From Chitinispirillales bacterium ANBcel5 (GTDB taxonomy: Bacteria; Fibrobacterota; Chitinivibrionia; Chitinivibrionales; Chitinispirillaceae), in NCBI GenBank assembly GCA_029688955.1, contig JARUKZ010000004.1:62001-126000 (forward strand): a stretch of 64,000 nucleotides of DNA, in the 5' to 3' direction. Positions 44,858 through 54,582 of the stretch are shown here, piece by piece. The position numbers and the translations under genes were made by a program. The first letter of the stretch is position 1. The number at the start of each line of letters is the position of its first letter. The notes under the pieces are model-generated. The model ran no database searches and was not told the DNA's origin. It saw only the letters and a list, made by a program, of their open reading frames with translations.

Positions 44858-47467
44858 TTAATCCATCAACTGCTCCTTTTCTCTTCTATAAAGATTTAGC
44901 TTGGATTCAACTTCTCCCAGCAAAAAGCGCAATTCGCTTGTTTTCTCAACAGCATCCTGAATCCTTTGCTCCTCAGCATTAAGGTTGGCCATCGACGCCT
45001 TTATGTCTTCCATCAGGAGATTAAGGCTGGAGATACGATTTTCAGCTTCTTTAATGAGTTGCTTTTCCTTTGCAAGGTCTTTAATTCGTTTCTCAACAGT
45101 GTCCATAGTAGTGGTGATATCTTCGACCTGGTTTCCAACCTTTTCGATCTCTTTAGCCTGACTGTTGATTGCTTCAATCTGCGAAGATGCTCTATCGATA
45201 ATTCCGGTCAGGCTATCAATCTTGGATTGAGTTGAATTAACGAGATCCCGTCCCTTATCTATTGATTCTATGCGTATTTCCATATCCGAAACCACCGTGT
45301 CTACACTATCGATCCTGGCGTCAATAGCTTCAATCTTAGAAGTGCGTCTATTGATTTGGTCCATTTCTGTTTTGATGTTTTCCAGCAATTTTTCCACAGT
45401 AGCCAGTTCCTTCTCTGCGCGATTAATGTCGGTGCGATGTGAGTCTATGACCGTAATCTGCTCCTGACTTTCCTGTAGTATAGATGAGAACTGGTCTTTG
45501 TTTTGTTCTACATTTTCATTGATTTGGGTGATTTCGCCTTGGAATTCTTCAAGCTTGTTGTGAGCATCTCCTACCAGATCCTGCAGCTCTTTTCTCATAG
45601 TGCGAATATGGTTTTCTTCCTGAAGCAGAGTTTGTTTTTCTTCAGACAGTCGATGCATCATACTTTTAGCTTCAAGAGACTGAACGGAAATAGCTGAAAG
45701 TTGCTCAAGCACCTCCTCGACTTTTTTCTGTTCTTTAGAAAGGCTTTGAATTTTCATGTTTATGTCGCCGAGCAGGTAATTAAGCTGATCGAGTCTTTTT
45801 TCAGTTTTTTCGATCATCGACTTACGCTGCAGCTGAGTATTAATTCTGTCATCGATTTCGAGCACCATTGTGCCAAGATTTTCGATTTTTCTTTGTACCT
45901 CTTCGATAAGTTTGGCTTTATCCTCAGTTTGGCGTATTTGCTCCTCAGCGCCATCAGAGATTAGTTTAAGTTCTTCGATTCGATTGGTAACCTCCTCGAT
46001 TTGACTTTCATGATCCTGAAGGCTCTGAATTTTCTGCTCTACTATATCGGCATTGGTGAAAAAGGTGTCGATACGTTCATTGGTGGAATCAATTTCCTCG
46101 CGATGAGCATGGAGCGTCTCTTCTTTGCTGCAGGTATCTTCGACAAGAGTTTTTATATCAATCAGTTTTGACTCGAATGCCTCAATTTCTTTCTCTTTAT
46201 TCACAACGATGTCTAATCTTGAATCAAGCTCGTCAATTTGGGATTCTGTAGATACGATGCGCTGATCCATTGCATCTATTGCCTCCCACTCCTTACTTAC
46301 TTCTTCAATTTTACGTTTCACTTTATCGAGTGATTTTTCATATTCCAGCACCTGGTTGCGACTGCTTTCAACCATCTGGCGATGTTTATTAAGCGTGTTT
46401 AGAGTCGCTTCGGTATTCTTAGAAATGGTGTGAATTTCGTGCACTTTTTCGTTCACCTCATCAATGTGCTTGCTGTGGCGCTGAAATTCAGTAAGTCTGC
46501 CATCGAAACGAAGATCCAGCGAACGAATGTCTTCTATCTTATGATTCATCTCTTCCATGAATTGTTCAAAGTGCCGTATCTCATTAATTGAGGTTTGGGA
46601 CTGTTGGAGCATAGAGTCGATGCGAACAATATTTTTCTCTGTTTTTTCCAGAGAATTGAGTTTGGTTTGCAAGTGTTTGAGATTGGAATCGATACTCCAG
46701 GTAAGGGCGTTAAGCCTTCCCGCCTCTTCGTTTGCTTTTTCAACCACAAGTCTTTGAGCCTCAAGAGCTTTAATTTTGGATTTCACATACTCAGAAAGGC
46801 TATTGAGATTGTCCAGTTTCTCTTTAAGTAGCCTGAAACGCCCCATCTCACTTTCAACGCTTGAAAGTTTAGTGTTGATGTTATCAACCTCTTCGTTTAA
46901 CTCAGAGAGCTTGTCCCTTGAATGATCAAACTCATGTTCACGGGAGTTTAATTGTTGCTCAAGTTTGGCCATTTTCTCAAGGGCGCTATTCTGCCGCTCT
47001 TCAATTTGGTCAAGATGTTTAAAGCTCTCCTGTAACAACTCACCCTCCGGCGTTTTAAGCCTCTCAAGCACACTGTCCAGCTTTGAACTTATGTTGTGGA
47101 TATAATCCTCTCCAGAGCTTATCTTCTCAAACACCTGCTCCATGCCCCTTATCCTGCTATCAAGATTAAGAGCAGTCTTCTCAAAAGCCTCCAATCGATC
47201 CGAAAGCCCGAGGGCAGATTGCATATTCTCTTTCAACTGATCGTATCTGGAGTCCATCTCTCCCATACTGCTTCTAAGTTCAGTAAGGTTTTGGCTATCA
47301 TTTTGAATCAGAGACCGTTCATTTTCTGCTGAAGCAAGAAGGGAGTGCAGGTCAGCCTTTTCTTCCCGGCTGTTTCTGAGAAGATCCTGAATCTCTGAGA
47401 TATGTTCTTCAAGAGTTTCTGCAAGTTGCTGTGGATCTTTAATCTCTTTTCTTCTGGAAAATATCAT
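44858..47467 (-). CDS. Long coiled-coil protein (SpiroCoCo-like)
   Basis: 869 aa from the ATG at 47467, which overlaps the stop of the L,D-transpeptidase gene (ATGA) and has GGAG upstream. A short N-terminal part (SRRKEIKDPQQLAETLEEHI) is followed by an almost continuous heptad-repeat coiled coil rich in Glu, Lys, Ile and Leu. Several segments repeat the pattern IxxLxxLLxDIxxxIxxL (RLDQLNYLLGDINMKIQSL, RISSLNLLMEDIKASMANL). The C-terminus (EKTSELRFLLGEVESKLNLYRREKEQ) resembles the SpiroCoCo family of spirochaetes. There is no signal peptide, so it is likely cytoplasmic, perhaps a cell-shape or cytoskeletal filament. That role is inference. Confidence 0.82.
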   Translation of the reverse strand: MIFSRRKEIKDPQQLAETLEEHISEIQDLLRNSREEKADLHSLLASAENERSLIQNDSQNLTELRSSMGEMDSRYDQLKENMQSALGLSDRLEAFEKTALNLDSRIRGMEQVFEKISSGEDYIHNISSKLDSVLERLKTPEGELLQESFKHLDQIEERQNSALEKMAKLEQQLNSREHEFDHSRDKLSELNEEVDNINTKLSSVESEMGRFRLLKEKLDNLNSLSEYVKSKIKALEAQRLVVEKANEEAGRLNALTWSIDSNLKHLQTKLNSLEKTEKNIVRIDSMLQQSQTSINEIRHFEQFMEEMNHKIEDIRSLDLRFDGRLTEFQRHSKHIDEVNEKVHEIHTISKNTEATLNTLNKHRQMVESSRNQVLEYEKSLDKVKRKIEEVSKEWEAIDAMDQRIVSTESQIDELDSRLDIVVNKEKEIEAFESKLIDIKTLVEDTCSKEETLHAHREEIDSTNERIDTFFTNADIVEQKIQSLQDHESQIEEVTNRIEELKLISDGAEEQIRQTEDKAKLIEEVQRKIENLGTMVLEIDDRINTQLQRKSMIEKTEKRLDQLNYLLGDINMKIQSLSKEQKKVEEVLEQLSAISVQSLEAKSMMHRLSEEKQTLLQEENHIRTMRKELQDLVGDAHNKLEEFQGEITQINENVEQNKDQFSSILQESQEQITVIDSHRTDINRAEKELATVEKLLENIKTEMDQINRRTSKIEAIDARIDSVDTVVSDMEIRIESIDKGRDLVNSTQSKIDSLTGIIDRASSQIEAINSQAKEIEKVGNQVEDITTTMDTVEKRIKDLAKEKQLIKEAENRISSLNLLMEDIKASMANLNAEEQRIQDAVEKTSELRFLLGEVESKLNLYRREKEQLMD

Positions 47468-48780
47468 AAGAAGAGCTCCTGTTTGGGGAAAGTAGATTCC
47501 TGGGTTATTTTCCACTCCCCATTATCATTAACGAATATTAATCTTTTACCATTCACGAAGCGGTTGAGATTGGTCGAATAGATCTGGGAAAATTTAACCG
47601 TCGCTTCTGTTTCCGAAAGTTCTGTTAATACGAAGTGGTCTATTTCAATCTCTATTACATCATATAGATTGAAGGTTCTGACCTTTCTTTCTCTAAAAGA
47701 ATTCCAGTGTTCCCGACCACTTCTAAAAACATTGGTGCTGTAGAAAGTTGTGTAGTGCTCTATGTCCATAGATTCCCAAACCCCTTTCCACTCCTTAACC
47801 AGATCATAAAACATTTCTGAATGCTTGTTGTAGTCATGTACCAGCTTGGTGTTTCTGTTTATCATACGCTCAAAATAAGTAGTATCAAAAACTGGTACAT
47901 GTTCGCCACATACTATAACTACCGGAATGCCATATCCTGCCTGAAGAAAAGAACCTAAATCAAGCACATCATCATTTGCTATCGCAAGACATCCGGCGGT
48001 GAACTCTGGTGGGGTGTTACCTAAGTGACTTCCATGTATCCATATTCCACTTCCTGTTCTGTTTGCTTCAATGTCCCAGGGGTTGGGGTAATCCAGCACA
48101 TAGGCAAGGGGCCCGTATAGGGGGGTAAGTTCATGGTTACCTTTTCGACCGATTATAAAATAGAGTCCCTGTGGAGTTTTTTTATCCCCCTCTACCTCCT
48201 TGGGACCTTCTACTTCGCCGGTGGCCATGGGGTATTCACGCACAACATCCCAGCCATTTTCCACTCTTTGGATAAGAAACAGTGTTGCCACGTTTTTGTC
48301 GGCAAAAATAATATGATCCGAGAATGAAGTGTCGGGGATCGATGCCACAAACGCTTCATAAGGTTCTAAATCTTCTTTTTGAATCGAATCCTGCTTTTTC
48401 GTTTCCAGGTCCAAAACATCATCATAACTATTTTTTTCTATAGTAGGAGAAGCTACCTGTATGGAATCTGTTGCTTCAGGTTCATCTTTTAGGGCCATTC
48501 TCTCACTGATCCGTTGTGGAACACTTAGGACTGTGGTATAGATTTGAGAAAATGGTATAAATGAAATCGCTTTCCACAGAAAAAAGATGCTCAGAAGCCC
48601 TATCCCTAAAAGAGAGCCTATAAAGATCACCCTCTTAGCTTTAGTCTTCACCTGAGCTACATTGATCCATGGAGTATGACTATAGGCACGGGATATATCA
48701 CGCGCTTTTCGCCAGGTTTGATACCTGAACTGTAGTTCTTTGTATTTATAGATCAGATATAGTTTAGCTTTTTGCCACAT
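47464..48780 (-). CDS. L,D-transpeptidase (YkuD) with C-terminal NTF2-like domain
   Basis: 438 aa. A cytoplasmic start and one membrane helix (about 52-74) are followed by a linker and a YkuD domain (about 160-300). Catalytic features are IHGSHLGNTPPEFTAGCLAI with the active Cys in AGC, and KKTPQGLYFI upstream. The C-terminal region (about 320-438) looks like a SnoaL/NTF2 fold (FYDLVKEWKGVWESMDIEHYTTFYS). It would form 3-3 peptidoglycan cross-links or attach proteins to the wall from the periplasm. Coupling to the coiled-coil gene suggests joint work in cell shape. Confidence 0.9.
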   Translation of the reverse strand: MWQKAKLYLIYKYKELQFRYQTWRKARDISRAYSHTPWINVAQVKTKAKRVIFIGSLLGIGLLSIFFLWKAISFIPFSQIYTTVLSVPQRISERMALKDEPEATDSIQVASPTIEKNSYDDVLDLETKKQDSIQKEDLEPYEAFVASIPDTSFSDHIIFADKNVATLFLIQRVENGWDVVREYPMATGEVEGPKEVEGDKKTPQGLYFIIGRKGNHELTPLYGPLAYVLDYPNPWDIEANRTGSGIWIHGSHLGNTPPEFTAGCLAIANDDVLDLGSFLQAGYGIPVVIVCGEHVPVFDTTYFERMINRNTKLVHDYNKHSEMFYDLVKEWKGVWESMDIEHYTTFYSTNVFRSGREHWNSFRERKVRTFNLYDVIEIEIDHFVLTELSETEATVKFSQIYSTNLNRFVNGKRLIFVNDNGEWKITQESTFPKQELFL

Positions 48781-48906
48781 GTTGTGTCATGCTTAAAACT
48801 GAATAAAGAGCAAAAAAAGTTTCAGTTTCAGGCGCATTGATCCCTTCTTTTTTTAGATAATTACGATGCAAACTGTTGTTAAATATAATAACTGTAATTA
48901 TATCAT

Positions 48907-50025
48907 TTATTTAACAGTAGTGGCATTATTTTTTTTCTGTGATTTATAATCTGATTTAATTAGGAACTTCATTACCTGTTCTATTGTGTTTCTGTCAGGC
49001 GTATTGTTGTAAGAAATTATATAAGTTTTTGAATTTTCGTAATATTTAGCATCTTTTTTCTCAAAAATAGCAATATTTTTAGCTGATAGCATAGTTGATA
49101 TAGCAAACAGAGTGCTTTTTCCTGTAATAATCGTGTCGGAAAGAGAAATCAGTGCTGCAGCCCGGGGTAAAGAGAGTTGGGGAATTACTTTGAGATTCAG
49201 CTCACTTATCCAGGAAGGTGTTTGCTGCTCGGCACATAATGCATCGAAAGCAAATAGCGAAAACCTGCAATCTTTTTTTATACATTTTATAAGCTCCATT
49301 ATCCACCCCTTATCAAATGTAGATAAAAGGTAGGGAAGATCAATTCCAAGAAGGGGCGAATTTTGTGAAATAGAGTGTTGTTTTAGCAGATGCTCTATAT
49401 CTTTAAGGGTCGATTTAGCAACAGACCATTTAATCTTTTGCCTTGTATTTCCCAGAAGCTGTGTTAATGCTCTATTTTGCTCAAAGATGTTTGCCGTTTC
49501 AGATTGGTTTTTTAGCTGAATGTTTAAAAATGGTGCATTATAACCATCTCCAAAACCAATTCGGGCAGTAGCACCACTTTTGGCTGCCAGATACAGCTGA
49601 CACAGCTCAGGGGTTTTGTCGAGCACAATGCATAGATCAAATTTTCGCTTTATTTGCTGACATAAAGATTTCCACTGCTGGGTAAAAAGCTGTTTTTGAT
49701 CCTCTTCATAGCTTAATATATTGCTTACTTTCAAAGAAGAAAGAAGTGTTGAAGCTTTTTTTTCACACACAAGCGTAATCTGGGCGGAGGTGAATTTTGA
49801 AGTAAGCATTAAGATCGTATCGATCTGAAATGCCACATCTATTGGGTTAGAAGGGAGTATAATGAGAAGAGAATCAGCAGAATTTAGGCTCCGGGGGATT
49901 ACAACCTCTGGTATTTTATATATTTTTAATAGATATTTCGATAAGAGGGCTTTTGAATGCTTCTCTCCAATACTATTAAAAAAAACTCGTCTTAAGATGC
50001 TGGATTTTTTTGCTTTATTTTTCAT
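48907..50025 (-). CDS. Glycosyltransferase family 9-like protein
   Basis: 372 aa with the two-lobe layout of ADP-heptose:LPS heptosyltransferases: LLIILPSNPIDVAFQIDTILMLTSKFTSAQITLVCE (normally LxxxxGD in this place), CIVLDKTPELCQLYLAAKSGATARIGF, and in the C-terminal lobe LISLSDTIITGKSTLFAISTMLSAKNIAIF, where TGPTHLAAALG is usual. The typical acceptor and donor motifs are weak (DT.ITGKSTLFAIS for the GDSG..H motif), so substrate and activity are uncertain. It is divergent from the GGDEF gene across about 100 bp. Confidence 0.72.
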   Translation of the reverse strand: MKNKAKKSSILRRVFFNSIGEKHSKALLSKYLLKIYKIPEVVIPRSLNSADSLLIILPSNPIDVAFQIDTILMLTSKFTSAQITLVCEKKASTLLSSLKVSNILSYEEDQKQLFTQQWKSLCQQIKRKFDLCIVLDKTPELCQLYLAAKSGATARIGFGDGYNAPFLNIQLKNQSETANIFEQNRALTQLLGNTRQKIKWSVAKSTLKDIEHLLKQHSISQNSPLLGIDLPYLLSTFDKGWIMELIKCIKKDCRFSLFAFDALCAEQQTPSWISELNLKVIPQLSLPRAAALISLSDTIITGKSTLFAISTMLSAKNIAIFEKKDAKYYENSKTYIISYNNTPDRNTIEQVMKFLIKSDYKSQKKNNATTVK

Positions 50026-50070
50026 TTAAGTGTAAAATCAGATAAAAGATGTATAGGACTGAGAGTATCT

Positions 50071-50127
50071 ATGAAAAATAGCTACATTTCCAATCACATT
50101 GCAAATGCAGCGCTGGTAAGAAGATGA
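50071..50127 (+). CDS. Possible 18-aa leader peptide upstream of the GGDEF gene
   Basis: An ATG at 50071 with GAGAG upstream opens an 18-codon frame ending in TGA at 50125-50127, which overlaps the ATG of the next gene as ATGA (50124). It could couple or regulate translation of the diguanylate cyclase. It may also be chance. Confidence 0.25.
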   Translation: MKNSYISNHIANAALVRR

Positions 50128-52268
50128 AAATGTTTGTTAAGTTGATAAAAATTTTATTACTAATAACTTCTGTAGTGATGATTACAGCGTCAGTTTCGGG
50201 AATTCCTGAGGCATTTCTGGGAGAAGTAACTAAATCAGATTACATACCGGTTTTAGCTGTTTTAGGGTTATTGATTACTGTTTTTTTATCTACTCTCAGG
50301 CGCAGAGACCCTCAGATAGGTGCTGCTACACTGGTGTTTCTTTGTGCATGGGCCATATTTAGCTTTTCTGTGTTTTCTCCGGATCCGGTGTATAACACAA
50401 GCTTTATCTTTTTGTACCTGGTACTTATTGTTTCATCCGCTCTTTTAAACAGGCATTTAGCCTGGGTGTGGGTAGTATCGCTATTTTTTATCTATAAAAT
50501 AAGTGTTCTTCTATATAACACCTCTTTTGATATCGTTCTGTTCTATTCGATAATATCCGAAAAGCTCCTGATTCGTTTTCCGCTAGTTGCAACACTGTGC
50601 ATGAGCGGATTTTTGCCGTGGTTTTTTTTACGTAGAACGGCTGTAAGGCATACAGTAAAAAGGGAAAAAGCAAAAACAGGTGGTACAAAGGCAGCTAAGA
50701 GCTCAGGGCCGGAGGGTATCCCTTCTTCATCAAAAAGTGACAATGTGGTAATTGAGGCGATAACCAATGATTCAAGCCATAAATCCCTAGAAGAATTGTT
50801 GTCCAGTATCGTTTATTTTGTGAGCAGAAACTTTAAAGCCTATTCATCGATGGCCTATATCTATAATCCAGCCAAGAAAGTTTTCAGACTCAACTCGTTT
50901 CAGTCTAAAAGCATATATATTCTTCAAAATGCAATAATTCCTGCAGGTCGGGGTGTACTTGGGAATCTTGGAAGTAACAAACAGATCTTTATGAGTGGAG
51001 ATATAAGTCTTTACCACTCTGATATGGGGTATTACTCAAAACCAGAGCCTGTGAATTCCATACTGGCTGCTGCAATAATTTCCCAGGACGGAGAGCTTCT
51101 GGGGTGTCTTGTTTTGGACAGTAAAGATAAAAACGCATTCAGAGATCAGGATAAAGAACTTCTTAAAAGGTTTACAAAGATAGCTGCCGCTTTGATTACA
51201 AACGTAAGAATGAGAGTGTTTCAGGAGCGGGCTGCAACAACGTTTCAAATTTTTTATGAAATGAGTCATAAGTTCACAACAGCACTTAAAAAAGATGACG
51301 TATTTGATATCCTGTTTGAGATGGTCCAAAGAATCACAAACTGTTCACGAACCATGATTATTCTGCTTGATGAGAAAAAAAGAAAAGCTGTTGTTCACAA
51401 AGTCTGCGGTGAGGGGGACGAAATCCCCGAAAATTTTGAGTTTCCAATTAATGCTGGTCTATATTCATTTGCTATTCAGAAAAACCGGGTTTTAAATATA
51501 CCGGATATGCAGGCTTACAAAAATGATAAGTTTTTCCGATTCTTTGCTGGGGAACCCACCCCTGACAACCTCAACTCTCTTCTCCTTTTACCGATAACAG
51601 ATGATGAGAAGCGCTGTACTGGTTTGGTATCTTTAGAAAGCAAAGAACTTAACTATTTTTCTGCTCACATACAAAAGATCTTAGCAACTATGGTAGAAAA
51701 TGCATCCGTTGCTTTTACTCGTGCTCTTTTATATGAATGTATGGAGAAACTTGCCACAACTGATGGGCTTACAGGGCTGAATAATCATAGAAACTTTCAG
51801 GAAATATTGACAAGAGAACTTGAGCGAAGCAGGCGTTACGGACATACGCTCTCGCTGCTGCTGATGGATATTGATCACTTCAAGAACTTTAATGATACCT
51901 ATGGACACCCTGTTGGTGATCTTGTGCTTAAAGAAATTGCTGCATGTATACGCAATTCCGTGAGAATTAATGATATTCCTGCACGGTACGGAGGCGAGGA
52001 ATTTGCGGTAATAATTCCCGAAACACCGGAAAAGGGGTCCTTGTCGATTGCTGAGAGAATCAGACAATCCATAGAAGAACACGTTGTAGTAAGTGAAAAT
52101 CACCGACTAAAAGTTACAATAAGTGTTGGGTGTGCAGTGTTTCCATTTCATGGTGAAACCCAGCAGCAATTAATCGATAATGCCGATAAGGCACTTTACT
52201 ACTCTAAAGAAAATGGAAGAAACAGAGTAACCCTTTGCAACAAGAAGGTAACCCTTAAATCCTCCTAA
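50124..52268 (+). CDS. Diguanylate cyclase with membrane, GAF and GGDEF domains
   Basis: 714 aa. About six membrane helices fill residues 1-180, then a low-complexity link (KAKTGGTKAAKSSGPEG). Two GAF domains follow (about 225-370 and 385-545), then a GGDEF domain (about 550-710) with TDGLTGLNNHRNFQ, DIDHFKNFNDTYGH and RYGGEEFAVIIPE. GGEEF is an active-site variant found in working cyclases. It would make c-di-GMP from two GTP in response to a ligand bound by the GAF domains or a membrane signal. No EAL domain is present. Confidence 0.93.
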   Translation: MKMFVKLIKILLLITSVVMITASVSGIPEAFLGEVTKSDYIPVLAVLGLLITVFLSTLRRRDPQIGAATLVFLCAWAIFSFSVFSPDPVYNTSFIFLYLVLIVSSALLNRHLAWVWVVSLFFIYKISVLLYNTSFDIVLFYSIISEKLLIRFPLVATLCMSGFLPWFFLRRTAVRHTVKREKAKTGGTKAAKSSGPEGIPSSSKSDNVVIEAITNDSSHKSLEELLSSIVYFVSRNFKAYSSMAYIYNPAKKVFRLNSFQSKSIYILQNAIIPAGRGVLGNLGSNKQIFMSGDISLYHSDMGYYSKPEPVNSILAAAIISQDGELLGCLVLDSKDKNAFRDQDKELLKRFTKIAAALITNVRMRVFQERAATTFQIFYEMSHKFTTALKKDDVFDILFEMVQRITNCSRTMIILLDEKKRKAVVHKVCGEGDEIPENFEFPINAGLYSFAIQKNRVLNIPDMQAYKNDKFFRFFAGEPTPDNLNSLLLLPITDDEKRCTGLVSLESKELNYFSAHIQKILATMVENASVAFTRALLYECMEKLATTDGLTGLNNHRNFQEILTRELERSRRYGHTLSLLLMDIDHFKNFNDTYGHPVGDLVLKEIAACIRNSVRINDIPARYGGEEFAVIIPETPEKGSLSIAERIRQSIEEHVVVSENHRLKVTISVGCAVFPFHGETQQQLIDNADKALYYSKENGRNRVTLCNKKVTLKSS

Positions 52269-52308
52269 AGTGCTTCTTTAATCATAGTAAATAATCGGGA
52301 GTTACATA

Positions 52309-53106
52309 GTGAAAATTACATTTCTTGGTACAGGAACATCTCATGGTGTGCCATCTCTTGATTGTATGATACATGATTACTCATTCTGTCCATCAGGCGT
52401 CTGTAAGCGCTCACAGACTGACAAAAAACACAGGCGCACCCGTTCCTCACTGTTAATTACATCTCAGAATAAAAATATACTTATTGATATTACCCCTGAT
52501 TTCAGATACCAGGCTTTGCGTGAGAAGATAAAGAGAATCGATTCCATTCTTTTAACCCACGCACATGCAGACCACATAGGTGGTATTCCCGATATCCGTT
52601 CATACACCAGAAACAGGCGACTTTTTATATACGGTTCACAGGAAAGTATTAGGTCCGTAAAAGAAACATTTTCCTACATTTTTAAAAGCGATACTTTCGT
52701 CGGGGGTGGAATACCAGATATTGGAACTTGTACGGTACGGGAACCATTTGAACTCCTGGATCTTTCAATACAACCGGTACCAGTGGTGCATGGCCCACTC
52801 AAGGGGTGCTTTGGTTACAGAATAGGAGATGTGGGGTATATACCTGATGTGAAAACAATACCCGGTAATTCTATGGATCTGTTAAAGAGTGTAAAGGTAC
52901 TTATCCTAAACTGCTTGAGAAAGAACAGGACACACTCAACTCACCTTACGCTTTCTGAAAGTATGAAAATAGCAAGAGAGTTGTCTCCTGAAAAGTGCTA
53001 TTTTATACATATGGCCTGTGATATTGATTATGAGTTTGACACAGAGCTTTTAGAACCGTGGATGCAATTTTCTTATGATGGATTAACTATAAAAATAGAT
53101 CAATAA
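52309..53106 (+). CDS. Metallo-beta-lactamase-fold hydrolase (PhnP-like)
   Basis: 265 aa with a GTG start preceded by GGGAG. The metal motif is THAHADHIGG (His84, His86, Asp88, His89), after FLGTGTSHGVPSLDC at the N-terminus, the usual start of PhnP-like cyclic phosphodiesterases. Other ligands are the His in PVVHGPLKGC, Asp in GYIPDVKTI and His in CYFIHMACDIDYEF. A Cys-rich insertion near residues 19-32 (LDCMIHDYSFCPSGVC) may bind zinc. Substrate is unknown. It is 33 bp upstream of pyrE. Confidence 0.88.
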   Translation: MKITFLGTGTSHGVPSLDCMIHDYSFCPSGVCKRSQTDKKHRRTRSSLLITSQNKNILIDITPDFRYQALREKIKRIDSILLTHAHADHIGGIPDIRSYTRNRRLFIYGSQESIRSVKETFSYIFKSDTFVGGGIPDIGTCTVREPFELLDLSIQPVPVVHGPLKGCFGYRIGDVGYIPDVKTIPGNSMDLLKSVKVLILNCLRKNRTHSTHLTLSESMKIARELSPEKCYFIHMACDIDYEFDTELLEPWMQFSYDGLTIKIDQ

Positions 53107-53139
53107 TTTTTATACAAAACGTTAAACAAGGAATGGAAT

Positions 53140-53817
53140 ATGGAGCAGTATAAAAAAGAATTCATTGAATTTATGGTAAGATCTAATGTCCTTACTTTTG
53201 GTGATTTTGTTACAAAAAGCGGAAGACGTACTCCATTTTTTATAAATACCGGAAACTACAGTACAGGGGAGCAATTAAATAAACTTGGTCAGTTTTACGC
53301 AGAAGCATTAAACAGAAGATTAGGTACCAGCTTTGATGTATTATTTGGCCCTGCGTATAAGGGGATACCTCTTGCAGTTACAACTTCAGTTGCACTATGT
53401 TCACATTTTTCACACAATGTATCTTTTTGTTTTAACCGAAAAGAGGCAAAAGATCACGGTGAGGGCGGAACTATAGTTGGTTGTAAACTTAAAGAAAACC
53501 TTAAGGTGGTAATTATTGAAGATGTTACCACTGCAGGCACATCAGTAAGGGAATCTATTCCGCTGCTTCAGGCTACAGCTACAGTTAGAGTAAAAGGATT
53601 AGTGGTATCCGTTGATAGGATGGAAAAGGGCACCGGAGAGAAAAGCGCGTTATGTGAACTGAAGGATGAGTTTGGTATAGATGCTTTTTCGATTGTAACT
53701 CTTGATGAAATCGTTAGTTATCTCTATAAAAGAGAAATAGATGGCATGATTGTGCTGGATGAATCTGTGTATGCTCGAATTGAGGAGTATAGGGCCAAAT
53801 ATGGTGCAAAATGCTAA
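53140..53817 (+). CDS. pyrE: Orotate phosphoribosyltransferase
   Basis: A 225-aa enzyme of pyrimidine synthesis that converts orotate and PRPP to OMP. Features: LTFGDFVTKSGRRTPFFINTGNY, DVLFGPAYKGIPLAVTTSVAL, FNRKEAKDHGEGGTIVGCKL and the PRPP-binding VVIIEDVTTAGTSVRESIPLL. The Lys and Arg in FNRKEAKDHG match the catalytic loop. A clear ribosome-binding site (AAGGAATGG) precedes the ATG. Length is normal. An AT-rich inverted repeat (TTTTCTAATT 53853-53862, AATTAGAAAA 53872-53881) follows and may be a weak terminator. Confidence 0.95.
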   Translation: MEQYKKEFIEFMVRSNVLTFGDFVTKSGRRTPFFINTGNYSTGEQLNKLGQFYAEALNRRLGTSFDVLFGPAYKGIPLAVTTSVALCSHFSHNVSFCFNRKEAKDHGEGGTIVGCKLKENLKVVIIEDVTTAGTSVRESIPLLQATATVRVKGLVVSVDRMEKGTGEKSALCELKDEFGIDAFSIVTLDEIVSYLYKREIDGMIVLDESVYARIEEYRAKYGAKC

Positions 53818-53951
53818 ATAAAATACAGCTTTGGAGTTACTAACTACCCCCTTTTTCTAATTATTATGAAAAATTAGAAAAGGTATGTACTATTTCTTAT
53901 GTGAGAAGCGTAATGGTTCTTCTGTGAATTCAGGTAAACAGGAATACGATA

Positions 53952-54560
53952 ATGATTATTGCTACTCCAAAGCTTCTCAAGTCTTCTCTGGTTGTTGTTT
54001 TTACAACTTTAGTTGCGCTACTGTTTCTTGCCCGCGCAGGAGTATGGCTCCTTGTGTCTGACCAGGTGCCTGCAAGACTGGATACAGTGTTTACTTTTGC
54101 CGGAGAAGCGGCGCGGGTGAGATATTCAAGAGAACTTGTAGAGAAAAACGTGAGGGCACATTGGCTTCTTAGCGATTATGAAGATGGGTATGCAAGGTTA
54201 TTAAAACTGGATGGGTTTACTATGGACAGAGTTACTGCTGTTGATACCTGCACCAACACCTACTCGGAAGTCAGAGCTCTTCAGAGTTTCCTCAATACCA
54301 GCACCTGGCTTGGTATACGACAACCTCCAAACCCATTGAAGGTGGGGTTGGTATCCAGTCCTTATCATATGCGCCGAATAAAAATAATGATTGAACGAAC
54401 CATAAATGACGATTCCATAGAGTTTTATTATCTTCCTGTACCACTTGAGAGGTATAGCCTTGATGCTGAGATGTACAGGGAATGGTGGAGGTATGAGAAT
54501 GTCGGCTCTACGGTGATACTTGAGCTTATGAAAATATTTTACTTTTGGTTAATATCATAG
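53952..54560 (+). CDS. DUF218/YdcF-like membrane-anchored protein
   Basis: 202 aa. One N-terminal membrane helix (about 13-35) is followed by a DUF218 domain of the YdcF/SanA type: VFTFAGEAARVRYSRELVEKNVRAHWLLSDY, TNTYSEVRALQSFL and KVGLVSSPYHMRRIKIM, the last being the family's (V)TSxxHxxRA block. Relatives are linked to envelope and peptidoglycan precursor metabolism, without a defined reaction. The usual acidic motif (GGGxxxxxP) is altered to FTFAGEAA, so it is a divergent member. It converges with the heptose kinase gene. Confidence 0.8.
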   Translation: MIIATPKLLKSSLVVVFTTLVALLFLARAGVWLLVSDQVPARLDTVFTFAGEAARVRYSRELVEKNVRAHWLLSDYEDGYARLLKLDGFTMDRVTAVDTCTNTYSEVRALQSFLNTSTWLGIRQPPNPLKVGLVSSPYHMRRIKIMIERTINDDSIEFYYLPVPLERYSLDAEMYREWWRYENVGSTVILELMKIFYFWLIS

Positions 54561-54582
54561 AACCGAAATTGTTCATAATGCG

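Noticed and set aside
53853..53930. A possible fourth intron 3' remnant: GGTATGTAC followed by TGTGAGAAGCGTAATGG, similar to the tail at 29905-29940.
   Set aside because: The 5' half of domain V cannot be found and the spacing differs; the match is short and may be chance.
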